Shown here piece by piece: positions 17,391 to 26,250 of a DNA stretch of 62,954 nucleotides (its first letter is position 1; each line of letters starts with the position of its first letter). Made by a program: the position numbers and the translations under genes. Source of the stretch: an uncultured Balneola sp. (GTDB lineage: Bacteria > Bacteroidota > Rhodothermia > Balneolales > Balneolaceae); assembly GCA_902529115.1 (NCBI GenBank), contig CABZVB010000011.1:1-62954 (forward strand). The letters run 5' to 3'. The notes under the pieces are model-generated. The model saw nothing but the letters and a program-made list of their open reading frames with translations, did not search any database and was not told the origin of the DNA.

Positions 17391-18104
17391 TCACCTTGGA
17401 AGCTCTCCTTTGGATGGCATTATGGTTAGTTCTTCTACTACTGTTCTAGTTCCTAACTTAGTTAGACCAATGATTACTTCTGCTAAATCAACAGGGTCGA
17501 TTAACAACTCATGGTCCACATCTAAGCCATCCCATGAACTAGAGAGTGTTTGCCCTAGGAGTATATTTGTACATGCAACATGAGGAGCGGCTTGCTTAAG
17601 ATAAGCTCGCAATGCTTTTCCATATCCATAGAGGGCATGCTTACTTACGCTGTACGCACTTGCATCATAATAACCCACTACCGACGCTTTGGAACAAATA
17701 TTCACAATAAGTGCCTGCTTATGGTTGCCCAATACGGGCAGTAAATAATCAGTAACCCGGATGGTTCCTAATGCATTTATGGAGAATTGATGAATATAAT
17801 CTTGATCCGTAGTGTCGTGCAGATTTTTAAATAAAAAATTTCCTGCATTATTGATTAATATAGATGGCTTAGACTGCAAATGATCTAACTCCCTTAGTGG
17901 ATTATCTCCTAAAAAATTAACCTCTACGGTCTCCACCTTTGGTGACCCAGCTTCAAGGCATTCTTTTTTCACCCTTGATAAATTATTAATCGAACTCGCC
18001 GTCAAAATAATAGGAAAGCCAACGGCAGAAAATGCATGAGCTAGTTTACGCCCTATTCCGCGAGAGGCCCCAGTAATGCATACAGTATTTGTTGAATTAA
18101 TCAT
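17391..18104 (-). CDS. Short-chain dehydrogenase/reductase (SDR) coupled to queE
   Basis: A 237-residue classical SDR. The NAD(P)-binding motif is TGASRGIG (about 11-18), NNAG follows near residue 87, and the active-site Tyr and Lys lie in YDASAYSVSKHAL (YxxxK). It is a soluble oxidoreductase whose substrate is not evident. Its ATG overlaps the queE stop by four bases, so it is translationally coupled to the queD-queE pair. Such tight coupling suggests a role connected with deazapurine or pterin metabolism, for example a pterin reductase, but that is inference. No queF or queC is present nearby. Confidence 0.85.
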   Translation of the reverse strand: MINSTNTVCITGASRGIGRKLAHAFSAVGFPIILTASSINNLSRVKKECLEAGSPKVETVEVNFLGDNPLRELDHLQSKPSILINNAGNFLFKNLHDTTDQDYIHQFSINALGTIRVTDYLLPVLGNHKQALIVNICSKASVVGYYDASAYSVSKHALYGYGKALRAYLKQAAPHVACTNILLGQTLSSSWDGLDVDHELLIDPVDLAEVIIGLTKLGTRTVVEELTIMPSKGELPR

Positions 18105-18748
18105 GGTATATCGAGGAATTTATGGGTTTGTAAGCTTATAGCCCATTGTGGATTATTTTTAACATAATTGACAATTAAAGGAATGGATTCGGCGGTATCC
18201 CACTCAGGTTGAAGGTACAGCCTAGTGGTTTTGGGGCACTTTTGAGCCTCTGATTCTGCCCATTCAATATCCTTATTTGTTAATACGACGACTTTTAACT
18301 CATCTACATACTCATACACCTCAGACAAAGGCTTTTTAAAACGTTTGGGAGACAGGGTTACCCAGTCGAGTATACCAGAGATTGGGGAAGATCCACTTGT
18401 TTCAACATGAACATCTACTGCTAATTTTTTAAGCTCTGTAGAGAGGGGTTGTAAATCATGAAGCAGAGGCTCACCACCGGTAATGACTACCTTTTCAGCA
18501 CCTGATTTTTCTACTTGCTTACAAAGATATTTAACCGGAATTAATGGGTGTTTTTCTCCATCCCAACTATCTTTTACATCACACCACCAACAGTGCACAT
18601 CACACCCAGCTATTCGTATAAAATAGGCTGGCACACCAGTATGATAGCCTTCTCCTTGAATGGTATAGTATTGCTCCATTATTGGGTAGTTCACGTCCAT
18701 GAACTTGCTGTTAAGTTCGCTAGATATGACAGTGGCCTTAAACATCAT
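18101..18748 (-). CDS. queE: 7-carboxy-7-deazaguanine synthase (radical SAM)
   Basis: A 215-residue radical SAM enzyme that converts 6-carboxytetrahydropterin into 7-carboxy-7-deazaguanine for queuosine or 7-deazaguanine DNA modification. The shortened cluster motif C49-x3-C53-x2-C56 (AGCDVHCWWCDVKDSW) is visible, together with EQYYTIQGEGYHTG and VVITGGEPLL. Start choice is open: the ATG at 18748 overlaps queD by 11 bases; ATG at 18700 (MDVNYP) would give the more typical family N-terminus. It sits between queD and an SDR in a tight three-gene operon. Confidence 0.93.
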   Translation of the reverse strand: MMFKATVISSELNSKFMDVNYPIMEQYYTIQGEGYHTGVPAYFIRIAGCDVHCWWCDVKDSWDGEKHPLIPVKYLCKQVEKSGAEKVVITGGEPLLHDLQPLSTELKKLAVDVHVETSGSSPISGILDWVTLSPKRFKKPLSEVYEYVDELKVVVLTNKDIEWAESEAQKCPKTTRLYLQPEWDTAESIPLIVNYVKNNPQWAISLQTHKFLDIP

Positions 18749-19127
18749 TATCAGTATAACTAACCCATGATGTCTCGGTTTCCCATACTGTAACTTCTAA
18801 TTCTATATCGGAGGGAATTCTTTTCTTGGTTTCTTGATGTATGTATTCTGCAATCCGTTCGGCCGTGGTATTCTCCTGCATAAGGTCATTCAAAACCCCA
18901 TGGTCAAACCCCCCTTTTTTAGAGTCTTTTGCAGCCCATTTTAACTCTTTAAAATCACATACCATATCGGAGGTGCCCAAATAAGCAGAGGGGTTAAGCT
19001 TATTTGATTTAGCTTTCATATGAACTTTATAGGTATGACCGTGCATTCTTCCACACTTTCCATTATACCCGTCAATATAATGGGCCGCGTCAAATTTAAA
19101 TTCTGTATGCAGTATCCAAGTAGGCAT
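18738..19127 (-). CDS. queD: 6-carboxy-5,6,7,8-tetrahydropterin synthase
   Basis: A 129-residue member of the PTPS/QueD family that turns dihydroneopterin triphosphate into 6-carboxytetrahydropterin. Zinc-binding histidines are H16 (FDAAH), H29 and H31 (MHGHTY), and the catalytic Cys is C25 in CGRMHGH, the CxxxHGH arrangement expected of QueD. FDHGVLND and the late Glu-containing segment complete the active site. It is the first gene of the queD-queE-SDR operon; its 3' end overlaps queE. No preQ1-like aptamer was recognisable in the 59 bases upstream. Confidence 0.93.
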   Translation of the reverse strand: MPTWILHTEFKFDAAHYIDGYNGKCGRMHGHTYKVHMKAKSNKLNPSAYLGTSDMVCDFKELKWAAKDSKKGGFDHGVLNDLMQENTTAERIAEYIHQETKKRIPSDIELEVTVWETETSWVSYTDNDV

Positions 19128-19186
19128 TGTAATTTTAGAACTAGATTATGTTAGATAGTTACCTAAAATAATGCTTTTTCTACTTA

Positions 19187-19825
19187 TTAGTTACTGAGCC
19201 TTTTAATAGTACAGCCTATGGACTTTGTAGTGGATCGAGTTATAGCTTGACCTGCTGACAGTTGTTCTATAGCATCTTCTAAGTAAAACTCTTCTACGTC
19301 TGCAGCGCTGTTTGCATTGTCATCTATAGCCCCCACATATACTAGCTTATCCTCAGCGTTAAATAAATATACATGTGGAGTGCGTGAAGCGCCAAAAGCA
19401 TCAGCCACACGGTGATTTTTATCCAAAACATAGGGGAGATTATAGCCTGCTTTTTCTGCATGTAAAATCATATCCTCCATTCCATCCCCTTTATCTCTGT
19501 AATCTTCATTTGGGTTCAACAGAATAATCCCGATATCATTCACCGTGGCAAGTTCTTGCACCACAGGATACCTATCTTCCCATTTAATAACCCAAGGGCA
19601 GGTATTACACGAAAAAATAACTAGTAAGCCATTATCTCCTTTTACTTCATTTAAACTTAGGTTGCGACCTGAGATATCCTCCATTTGTACATCACCCAGG
19701 GGTAATGTGCTTCCTAATGGAAGTTGCTGAATATCTTGCGCAACTATGCTAGTGCCTGACACTAATCCAATTAGCGCGATTACGAATGAGCCTTTCACTA
19801 CTTGTTGAACGATGTTTTGTTTCAT
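19187..19825 (-). CDS. Exported thioredoxin-fold protein (redoxin/AhpC-TSA type)
   Basis: A 212-residue protein with a signal peptide (residues 1-30, ending IVAQ) and a redoxin-like thioredoxin fold. The active-site pair is C73-x2-C76 in FSCNTCPWV, and the cis-Pro region appears as SRTPHVYLF. This is the architecture of 'thioredoxin family protein' sequences common in Bacteroidota that have a bulky NTCPW motif rather than WCxxC. It could reduce or sense periplasmic thiols or peroxide. A second thioredoxin-like lipoprotein lies directly upstream, so they may form a redox pair. Confidence 0.8.
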   Translation of the reverse strand: MKQNIVQQVVKGSFVIALIGLVSGTSIVAQDIQQLPLGSTLPLGDVQMEDISGRNLSLNEVKGDNGLLVIFSCNTCPWVIKWEDRYPVVQELATVNDIGIILLNPNEDYRDKGDGMEDMILHAEKAGYNLPYVLDKNHRVADAFGASRTPHVYLFNAEDKLVYVGAIDDNANSAADVEEFYLEDAIEQLSAGQAITRSTTKSIGCTIKRLSN

Positions 19826-19872
19826 ACAGCTAAGATAATTATTCGTTATAGTTTTTATTGATTTGCTATGAT

Positions 19873-20418
19873 CTATTCAATTAGACCTAGTAATGCCTTT
19901 TCAAAATCCTGATAATCCGCTTTTCCTTCCCACTCGGTATAGGTCGCTCCATGTTTGTCAAGTATTAGGGTATATGGAATAGCGCCAGACCATTTTTCAG
20001 ATATCCCTGCAATAAAATTGTTGTCGTTACCCTGCTTAAAAAAGGTAGTGAAATTAACTCCCTGTTCTTTTAAAAAATTAGTGGCTTCTGCTCTGGCCTC
20101 TTCAAAGTCTGCAGAAATGAACACTAACTCAAACGCCTCGCCATATTGTTCCTTTAATTCCATGATATACGGAAACTCTTCCACACAGGGCAAACACCAG
20201 GTAGCCCAAATATTGACCAAGACAGGTTTTTCCCCTTTGAAACTAGCTAGATGGGTTTGAATCTCATTTACTGTAGCGTTTTCAAGGATGGATACAGAGT
20301 TACTTCCATCTTTACTGAGCTCAAAGTCTGGTTTTTGAGAACATGACCAGCTAGTTAGTACAAAAACAATTAAAGTTAAAATTACAATTGGGGTCAAAAG
20401 TTTTATTTTCATCATCAA
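19873..20418 (-). CDS. TlpA-like periplasmic thioredoxin, possible lipoprotein
   Basis: A 181-residue TlpA/ResA-type thiol-disulfide oxidoreductase. The N-terminal hydrophobic stretch ends at C26 (TSWSCSQ), which could be lipidated although the lipobox is imperfect. The redox motif is C75-x2-C78 in WATWCLPCVEEFP, and the cis-Pro lies in GAIPYTLILD. Such proteins are membrane-tethered reductants for cytochrome c maturation or other periplasmic thiols. It is followed by another thioredoxin-fold gene after 47 bases and preceded by the DUF2520 gene after 20 bases, all on the same strand. Confidence 0.85.
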   Translation of the reverse strand: MMMKIKLLTPIVILTLIVFVLTSWSCSQKPDFELSKDGSNSVSILENATVNEIQTHLASFKGEKPVLVNIWATWCLPCVEEFPYIMELKEQYGEAFELVFISADFEEARAEATNFLKEQGVNFTTFFKQGNDNNFIAGISEKWSGAIPYTLILDKHGATYTEWEGKADYQDFEKALLGLIE

Positions 20419-20438
20419 ATATATCTATGCATGAATAT

Positions 20439-21317
20439 TTACCTATTAAACAATGCGCGCATTACTTTAATTGTTTCCTCGCTTGGCTTACATTTAAATT
20501 TGGATATCATATCTATAGTACTATTTCCTAGGTTTTTATACAATCCCAAACGCTGCTGGTCGTCCTTTAAAATAGCTAAATGCTCGCGGATAGTGTCAAT
20601 ATCTCCCCTGATAATGGGTCCTGTCATGGCTTTCTCAACGGAAATGTCATCAAGTTGTTCCAGCGTTCGCCCCATTGATGCCGAGAGAATCTGCCTCACT
20701 TCTACCTTACTAAATTGTTCGAACTCCAAGAAATCCTCCACCATTCCATACAAGGTAGTAAGGTAATTACAACTCATAACCGCTGCGATATGAAGAATTT
20801 TTTTCTGATGCGCATCCACCTTTATTAACCGGGCTCCCCAATTCTTGCACCAGTGTTCAAAGATCAATAGTAATTCGGGGTCACCAATGGCATCAAACAG
20901 AATATTTTCAGCTGATACCATTTGTGAATTAATAGGTGCAAGTGGATGCAACACAGCTATTTTATTAAATTCACTTTCATATCTAACTCCATTATTATTA
21001 TCATTCCATCGACTTCCCTCGCCATTAACTTCGGCCAAAGACGAAAGCACATTCAAAGGCAAAATTCCAGAGCAGTGCACCGCCGAAAATACCTGATCTT
21101 GCTCATGAACAGTCAGCTCTTCTACCACCTTGGATACCCACTGATCTTGAACACAAATCAGAAATACATCGACCGCAGGATATCTTGGCTCATGCTTATG
21201 CTTTATAAAAACACGAATTCCTTTCATTGGCATGAGCAAGGCCTCAAAAAACTTACCCACCCGACCATGTCCGATAATACATACCGACATAACTGATTTA
21301 TTCACTATTTCCTCCAA
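20439..21317 (-). CDS. Rossmann-like and DUF2520 domain protein
   Basis: A 292-residue soluble protein resembling short-chain dehydrogenases of the 6-phosphogluconate/ProC type. The N-terminal nucleotide-binding motif is CIIGHGRVGKFFEALL (about 13-28), then a Rossmann-like domain to about 150 and an all-helical DUF2520 domain (about 155-280) with HIAAVMSCNYLTTL. The enzymatic activity of the family is not established. It overlaps the upstream phosphopantetheinyl transferase gene by 20 bases, so the two are translationally coupled. Confidence 0.82.
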   Translation of the reverse strand: MEEIVNKSVMSVCIIGHGRVGKFFEALLMPMKGIRVFIKHKHEPRYPAVDVFLICVQDQWVSKVVEELTVHEQDQVFSAVHCSGILPLNVLSSLAEVNGEGSRWNDNNNGVRYESEFNKIAVLHPLAPINSQMVSAENILFDAIGDPELLLIFEHWCKNWGARLIKVDAHQKKILHIAAVMSCNYLTTLYGMVEDFLEFEQFSKVEVRQILSASMGRTLEQLDDISVEKAMTGPIIRGDIDTIREHLAILKDDQQRLGLYKNLGNSTIDMISKFKCKPSEETIKVMRALFNR

Positions 21318-22110
21318 TGTTCAGGCTTGGGATTGCTATGGCGCACACATATGAAGGATGACTCCATAATTTCCCCTCAAACCATTCCTTTGTTGAATAG
21401 CTTGCATAAAACAAATACTCCCTTTCCTCCCCCTTTGGCATGCTGGAATGCCGTTCAATGGACCAATTCTTACTGGCGCATGTATTCGCATCTACTATTC
21501 TCACTACAATCTTAGTCAAATCCGCTTGAATACCCATCCCTATGCATTTCACAACAGCTTCTTTTATCACCCACAACCAGACAGGATGGTCACAAAAAAT
21601 ACCCTCTTGGATTTCTTGCTGGTTGAAAAATCGCCTTTTTAAAGCTTCTGAAACAGTACGAATCGGTATTTCTATATCGATTCCTATTCGCGATTGGTCC
21701 GAAATTGCAGCAGCTAGCCACTGCTTGGTATGGCTCAAAGATACAGACGGAAGTGAATCATTCTGTAGCTCTTGTACCTTAGGTTTCGGCTTAACGGCTC
21801 CCTCATTGGCCCGTGATGATACCCTTGCTTGCATAAGATATGGCCTACCAAATTCATCCTGAGTGAGTTTCACAGCCTGAGAAGTTAATGATTGCCCTAG
21901 ACAAAGTTCATATTTTTGGTACAACTCAAACAAAATACTTCGAACGCCTAAAAACTCTTCCCTTCTAGTCAGGTTAGTCATTTTTTCTAAGCGATTATGC
22001 TGATCCTCGTCCAAAAAGCTCATAAGTGTATCTTGGGTTTTATACTGCGAAACAGAAACTCGTGAAATTGGCGATATACTAAGGTAAATATGGTTACTAA
22101 ACTTGTTCAT
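21298..22110 (-). CDS. 4'-phosphopantetheinyl transferase superfamily protein (Sfp type)
   Basis: A 270-residue enzyme expected to attach the CoA phosphopantetheine arm to an acyl or peptidyl carrier protein. Conserved motifs are GRPYL (about 88-92), VSLSHTKQ (about 123-130), GIDIEI with the Mg-binding Asp and Glu (about 143-148), and the WVIKEAVVKCIGMG motif with the catalytic Glu and Lys (about 181-194). A roughly 25-residue insertion of low complexity lies between GRPYL and the SLSH motif. No carrier protein, PKS or NRPS is in the window, so it may serve primary fatty-acid synthesis or a distant pathway. Confidence 0.85.
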   Translation of the reverse strand: MNKFSNHIYLSISPISRVSVSQYKTQDTLMSFLDEDQHNRLEKMTNLTRREEFLGVRSILFELYQKYELCLGQSLTSQAVKLTQDEFGRPYLMQARVSSRANEGAVKPKPKVQELQNDSLPSVSLSHTKQWLAAAISDQSRIGIDIEIPIRTVSEALKRRFFNQQEIQEGIFCDHPVWLWVIKEAVVKCIGMGIQADLTKIVVRIVDANTCASKNWSIERHSSMPKGEEREYLFYASYSTKEWFEGKLWSHPSYVCAIAIPSLNIGGNSE

Positions 22111-22244
22111 AAATAGTTAGTCATAACTTAGCTAGGATTTCGGTATTTTACATCAGTTAATAATGCGGTTCATTCAATTCCGTATTTAAATGATTTAGTT
22201 TATCATCTTCCTAAATAAATGTTTTAAACTCTACTCAATCTTAT

Positions 22245-23771
22245 ATGTCGAATCAGGAACTTTCTTATTCTGAACAAGAACAAATCCGAAGGGAAAAAAG
22301 AGCCCAATTAATTGATATGGGCGTAAATCCCTATCCACCGGAGTTTAATCAAACACATAACAGCGTTGAAATTATCTCCAATGAAAGCCTACTTAGTGAA
22401 GATGGTGATGAAAATAAAGCTCAAGTATCAGTAGCAGGGAGAGTTATGGCTCGCCGTATTATGGGGAAAGCGGCGTTTTTTCACATTCAAGATAGCCAAG
22501 GAACTCTTCAAGTATACATTCGCCGGGATGATGTAGGAGCGGAAGAATATAATACTGTTTTCAAAAAGTTGGTAGACATTGGTGATATCGTAGGTGTCAA
22601 AGGTTTTGTCTTTAAAACCCGAACGGGGGAAACTACTGTTCATGCAGAGCATTTTCAATTATTAACTAAAACACTACGCCCACTACCTACCCCAAAAGCA
22701 GTAGAAAACGAGCAAGGCGAAAAGGTAACCTATGACGCTTTTTCGGATAAAGAACTTCGATACCGTCAACGCTATGTGGATCTAATTGTTAATCCAGATG
22801 TTAAACAGACCTTTATTTTGCGCACAAAAATGGTGCAAAGCATGCGTAATTTTATGAATAGTAAAGGATATCTTGAAGTTGAAACTCCTATCCTACAACC
22901 CGTTTACGGAGGAGCTTCCGCTAGACCATTTGTAACCCATCACAATACACTAGATATTGACTTATACTTGCGTATAGCTAATGAGTTATATCTAAAGCGA
23001 TTAATTGTAGGAGGCTTCGATGGGGTATATGAATTTTCAAAAGACTTCAGGAACGAAGGGCTTTCACGATTCCACAATCCTGAATTCACACAAGTTGAGC
23101 TATATGTGGCATACAAGGATTATGAATGGATGATGGATTTCACTGAAAAAATGATCGAAAATGTAGCCAAAGAATTACATGGAAGCCCCACAGTTACCGT
23201 TGGTAAACATATCATTGATTTCAGTTTTCCTTGGCCAAGGATTCCAATTTTTAAAGCAATAGAGCAATATACTGGGCATAACTTGTACGGTAAAGAATTA
23301 GAAGAACAAAAAAGTATTGCAAAGGATCTCCACATTGAAATTGACGACAGCTTTGGAATAGCCAAAATAATCGATGATATATTCGGAACCTATGTAGAGC
23401 CAAAGCTCATACAACCTACCTTTATCACCGACTATCCTGTAGAAATGAGCCCCCTTACCAAAAAACATCGTAGTAAAAACGGCTTAGTAGAGCGATTTGA
23501 GTGTATTTGTAACGGTAAAGAAATAGCCAATGCTTACACTGAGCTAAATGATCCTGTAGATCAGCGGGAACGACTCGAGGCTCAGGCATCGCTTCGATCT
23601 GGTGGCGATCATGAGGCAATGGCCGTAGATGAAGACTTTTTACGGGCTCTTGAATATGGCATGCCACCTACTGCAGGCATAGGCATTGGGATTGATAGAC
23701 TTTCCATGATTATGACCAATTCAGAATCCATTAGAGATGTACTATTCTTCCCTCAAATGAAATCTGAATAA
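22245..23771 (+). CDS. lysS: Lysyl-tRNA synthetase, class II
   Basis: A 508-residue class II aminoacyl-tRNA synthetase. An N-terminal OB-fold anticodon-binding domain (about 60-165, [20 protein letters not shown]) precedes the catalytic core with motif 1, motif 2 ([16 protein letters not shown], about 268-283) and motif 3 ([11 protein letters not shown] near the end). Length is normal for bacterial LysS. It is followed two bases later by an ABC permease gene on the same strand, so the two are probably co-transcribed. Confidence 0.96.
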   Translation: MSNQELSYSEQEQIRREKRAQLIDMGVNPYPPEFNQTHNSVEIISNESLLSEDGDENKAQVSVAGRVMARRIMGKAAFFHIQDSQGTLQVYIRRDDVGAEEYNTVFKKLVDIGDIVGVKGFVFKTRTGETTVHAEHFQLLTKTLRPLPTPKAVENEQGEKVTYDAFSDKELRYRQRYVDLIVNPDVKQTFILRTKMVQSMRNFMNSKGYLEVETPILQPVYGGASARPFVTHHNTLDIDLYLRIANELYLKRLIVGGFDGVYEFSKDFRNEGLSRFHNPEFTQVELYVAYKDYEWMMDFTEKMIENVAKELHGSPTVTVGKHIIDFSFPWPRIPIFKAIEQYTGHNLYGKELEEQKSIAKDLHIEIDDSFGIAKIIDDIFGTYVEPKLIQPTFITDYPVEMSPLTKKHRSKNGLVERFECICNGKEIANAYTELNDPVDQRERLEAQASLRSGGDHEAMAVDEDFLRALEYGMPPTAGIGIGIDRLSMIMTNSESIRDVLFFPQMKSE

Positions 23772-23773
23772 AC

Positions 23774-25015
23774 ATGGGTATGGAGCGATTTTTAGCCTAT
23801 CGATACTTCTGGGGAAATAGAAGTGGTAGTGGCTTTATATCTTTTATTAAATCCATGTCAATTACTGGGGTGGCCATTGGTTCTGCCGGCTTACTTATAA
23901 CTTTATCCATTGTGCATGGGTTCAAGGAAACCATTCAAGAGAAAGTTATCAATTTTGCACCACATATCACAGTAACCAGTTTTTCGAACCAACCAGTTTA
24001 CCGGGCAGATACACTCCAGGCCTATCTAAAAGATTTAGAAGGTTTGTCTTACATCGCTCCTATAATACGCGGGCAGGTTATTCTACAATATAAAGAACAA
24101 ATTACAGGGGCAATTTTGAAAGGTGTTCCCAATGTGCTTGAGGATCCTTCAGTTAGCCCCTATTTTAAGTCTACTACCTCAGCATCTGCAACAACGACCT
24201 CTATACTGAATAGTTTGGTTCTAGGACAGGATATTGCCCAAGACCTAGGAGTAAATATCGGAGACCGAATTAACGTATACTCGGTTACAGATAACTTTAC
24301 CAAAGACACATTTGGAAGTCCTGAATTGAAACAGCTCGAGATTAGCCATATTTATAACACAGGAATTGAGTTTTTTGACAGCCAATATGCACTTGCAAAT
24401 GTAGAAATAGTTCGTGAATTACTCTCTATACCTTTTCCTCAAGCCCAAGATCTTGAACTTCGAATTCACAAACCAACAATTAGCTCTATTGGCAAATTTG
24501 AAAGAATATTGGATAAAAAAATAAGCTTACCGTATTATACTGAAACCATTGAGAGTCGTTACGGAAACCTCTTTGCATGGGTGGAATTACAAGAGAATAT
24601 TATACCTCTAGTCATTGGTGTAATGATTTTGATAGCTGCGTTTAATCTAATAGGAGCTATACTAATGATGGTATTAGAACGGACACAAGATATAGGAGTC
24701 CTAAAAACTCTAGGAGCAAATCAGCAACAAATACAACGAATTTTTCTGATTGAAGGACTTTGGGTATCTATTATTGGACTTGTTATTGGCATGGGGATTA
24801 GTCTAGCCTTTATTTTTGTGCAAAGTGAATTCGAACTCATTCGACTTTCAGAGGAAAACTATTACATGTCAGTTGCTCCTGTCTCCCCGCATTTGCTTGA
24901 TTTCTTGGTTGTCCCCACTGTGACTACTATTCTTTGTACTCTAGCCTCTTGGATCCCAGCTAGAATTGGAGCACGCTTTGATCCACTCTACGCCATAAAA
25001 TTAGGCCCTAAATAA
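23774..25015 (+). CDS. ABC transporter permease, LolC/LolE-FtsX family
   Basis: A 413-residue inner-membrane protein with four predicted helices (about 28-48, 275-300, 325-347 and 375-397) and a large MacB-type periplasmic domain between the first two. SITGVAIGSAGLLI near the N-terminus and VLERTQDIGVLKTLGANQQQI (residues about 305-325) are hallmarks of LolC/E permeases that extract lipoproteins from the inner membrane. The ATPase LolD is not adjacent. ATG at 23780 is an alternative start. It lies directly after lysS. Confidence 0.85.
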   Translation: MGMERFLAYRYFWGNRSGSGFISFIKSMSITGVAIGSAGLLITLSIVHGFKETIQEKVINFAPHITVTSFSNQPVYRADTLQAYLKDLEGLSYIAPIIRGQVILQYKEQITGAILKGVPNVLEDPSVSPYFKSTTSASATTTSILNSLVLGQDIAQDLGVNIGDRINVYSVTDNFTKDTFGSPELKQLEISHIYNTGIEFFDSQYALANVEIVRELLSIPFPQAQDLELRIHKPTISSIGKFERILDKKISLPYYTETIESRYGNLFAWVELQENIIPLVIGVMILIAAFNLIGAILMMVLERTQDIGVLKTLGANQQQIQRIFLIEGLWVSIIGLVIGMGISLAFIFVQSEFELIRLSEENYYMSVAPVSPHLLDFLVVPTVTTILCTLASWIPARIGARFDPLYAIKLGPK

Positions 25016-25047
25016 TAGCAGTGTCCAATAAAAGCCAGTATATACTT

Positions 25048-26109
25048 TTACTTAATTAAGGTCATTTTTTTCGATTTAATTACTCCATTATTTGTTTTTA
25101 GGCGATATATATAAGTACCGGTAACGAGATTCGTAGCCTCAAATGAGAATTCATATTGACCTTTTGCTATGTATTTATTTAATAATACTTCCACCTCCCT
25201 GCCCATTAAGTCATATATCCGCAAACTTACATGACTATTTTGGTAAATCTCAAAACTAATTGAGGTTGTTGGATTAAATGGGTTTGGAAAATTCTGCTCA
25301 AGTTTTATTTCAGTAAAAAATTCACTTTTCTCAGCAAACGATTCATTGGCAATAGCTTGCTCAATAATAATAATCACTGAAAAATCAGTAAATAATCCTT
25401 CTTGATCTGTTACCTTACCGCTTAGCACCACTTCCCCCACATACATAGGTGAGTATATAAGTAAGTTTTCCGTAGAATCAATAAGTTCTACTACGATAAC
25501 AGGAGGTGTTAGATTGAGTTCAATATCAAGTTTTGAAAATGAATCATCCGAATCCTGAATCACCTCACCTAGAGCAAAAAATAAAGTGTCATTTTGGTTT
25601 AAATATAAGGTGTCCGGTAAGCCTACTAGAATAGGTGGTGTATTACCAAAAGTAAGCACATTGGAGCGAATTGCTTGAGTCTGAACCGCTAGTTCATTGA
25701 ATTGATATTCAGTTATAACAATTTGTCCATTACGGGCAGATTTAGGTCGCAATTTCAAGATCAATAAAATGCCCGATTCCTGGATAGGGTTTGTAGTTGC
25801 TAAAGAGTAAAAGATTTTATTGTCTTGGTTATTAACCGCAGAAAAAGCCCCATTTGTTTTAGTAAGAGTACCTGTTGTTATTATTTCAAGCAAATCCAAT
25901 TGATGACTATCGTACATTAACTGAAAGACAATCCCATACAAATAATCGTTTTGTCCCACCTCAAGATAAATAGGATAATATAATGTATCTGACACATGTA
26001 TTGTTGTATCTGGAATAGCAAGAGTCGACTGAGCCTGCAAGTTTAGTGTATAAAAACCCCAAATAAGGCTTAGCGTGAGTACAAAAAGTTCAATTCTAAT
26101 TGATTTCAT
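25048..26109 (-). CDS. T9SS-sorted cohesin-like surface protein
   Basis: A 353-residue exported protein with no recognisable enzyme motif. A signal peptide ends at LQAQ (residue 27). Residues 30-150 look like a cohesin/carbohydrate-binding-type beta sandwich (PIYLEVGQNDYLYGIVFQL, LLILKLRP). A cadherin-like or Ig-like section (about 155-250) follows. The C-terminal 84 residues are a type A T9SS sorting domain (NFPNPFNPTTSISFEI, ending KKMTLIK), nearly the same ending as the amidase at 2610-5186. It is probably displayed on or released from the outer membrane; binding partner unknown. Confidence 0.8.
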   Translation of the reverse strand: MKSIRIELFVLTLSLIWGFYTLNLQAQSTLAIPDTTIHVSDTLYYPIYLEVGQNDYLYGIVFQLMYDSHQLDLLEIITTGTLTKTNGAFSAVNNQDNKIFYSLATTNPIQESGILLILKLRPKSARNGQIVITEYQFNELAVQTQAIRSNVLTFGNTPPILVGLPDTLYLNQNDTLFFALGEVIQDSDDSFSKLDIELNLTPPVIVVELIDSTENLLIYSPMYVGEVVLSGKVTDQEGLFTDFSVIIIIEQAIANESFAEKSEFFTEIKLEQNFPNPFNPTTSISFEIYQNSHVSLRIYDLMGREVEVLLNKYIAKGQYEFSFEATNLVTGTYIYRLKTNNGVIKSKKMTLIK

Positions 26110-26223
26110 AAACTACCGGATAATTGTATTGGAAGAAATAATGGAACTGAAAGTTTTTAATATTATGTGGCCGTTTTTGTAGTAGTATTGGAAATTTTTT
26201 AAGTGATAAGCTGCTAACATAAA

Positions 26224-26242
26224 TAACCTTAAATAAAGGTTA
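26224..26242 (-). terminator. Hairpin downstream of alanine dehydrogenase
   Basis: On the minus strand TAACCTT, loop TATTT, AAGGTTA is followed by TTTAT. The seven-pair stem starts eight bases after the ald stop codon. It is a plausible weak intrinsic terminator, though the T tract is short and interrupted. Confidence 0.45.
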
Positions 26243-26250
26243 AGTACTAA

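Noticed and set aside
21542-21862. A 106-residue plus-strand frame opposite the phosphopantetheinyl transferase gene
   Set aside because: It is the complement of conserved coding sequence and has low-complexity composition.
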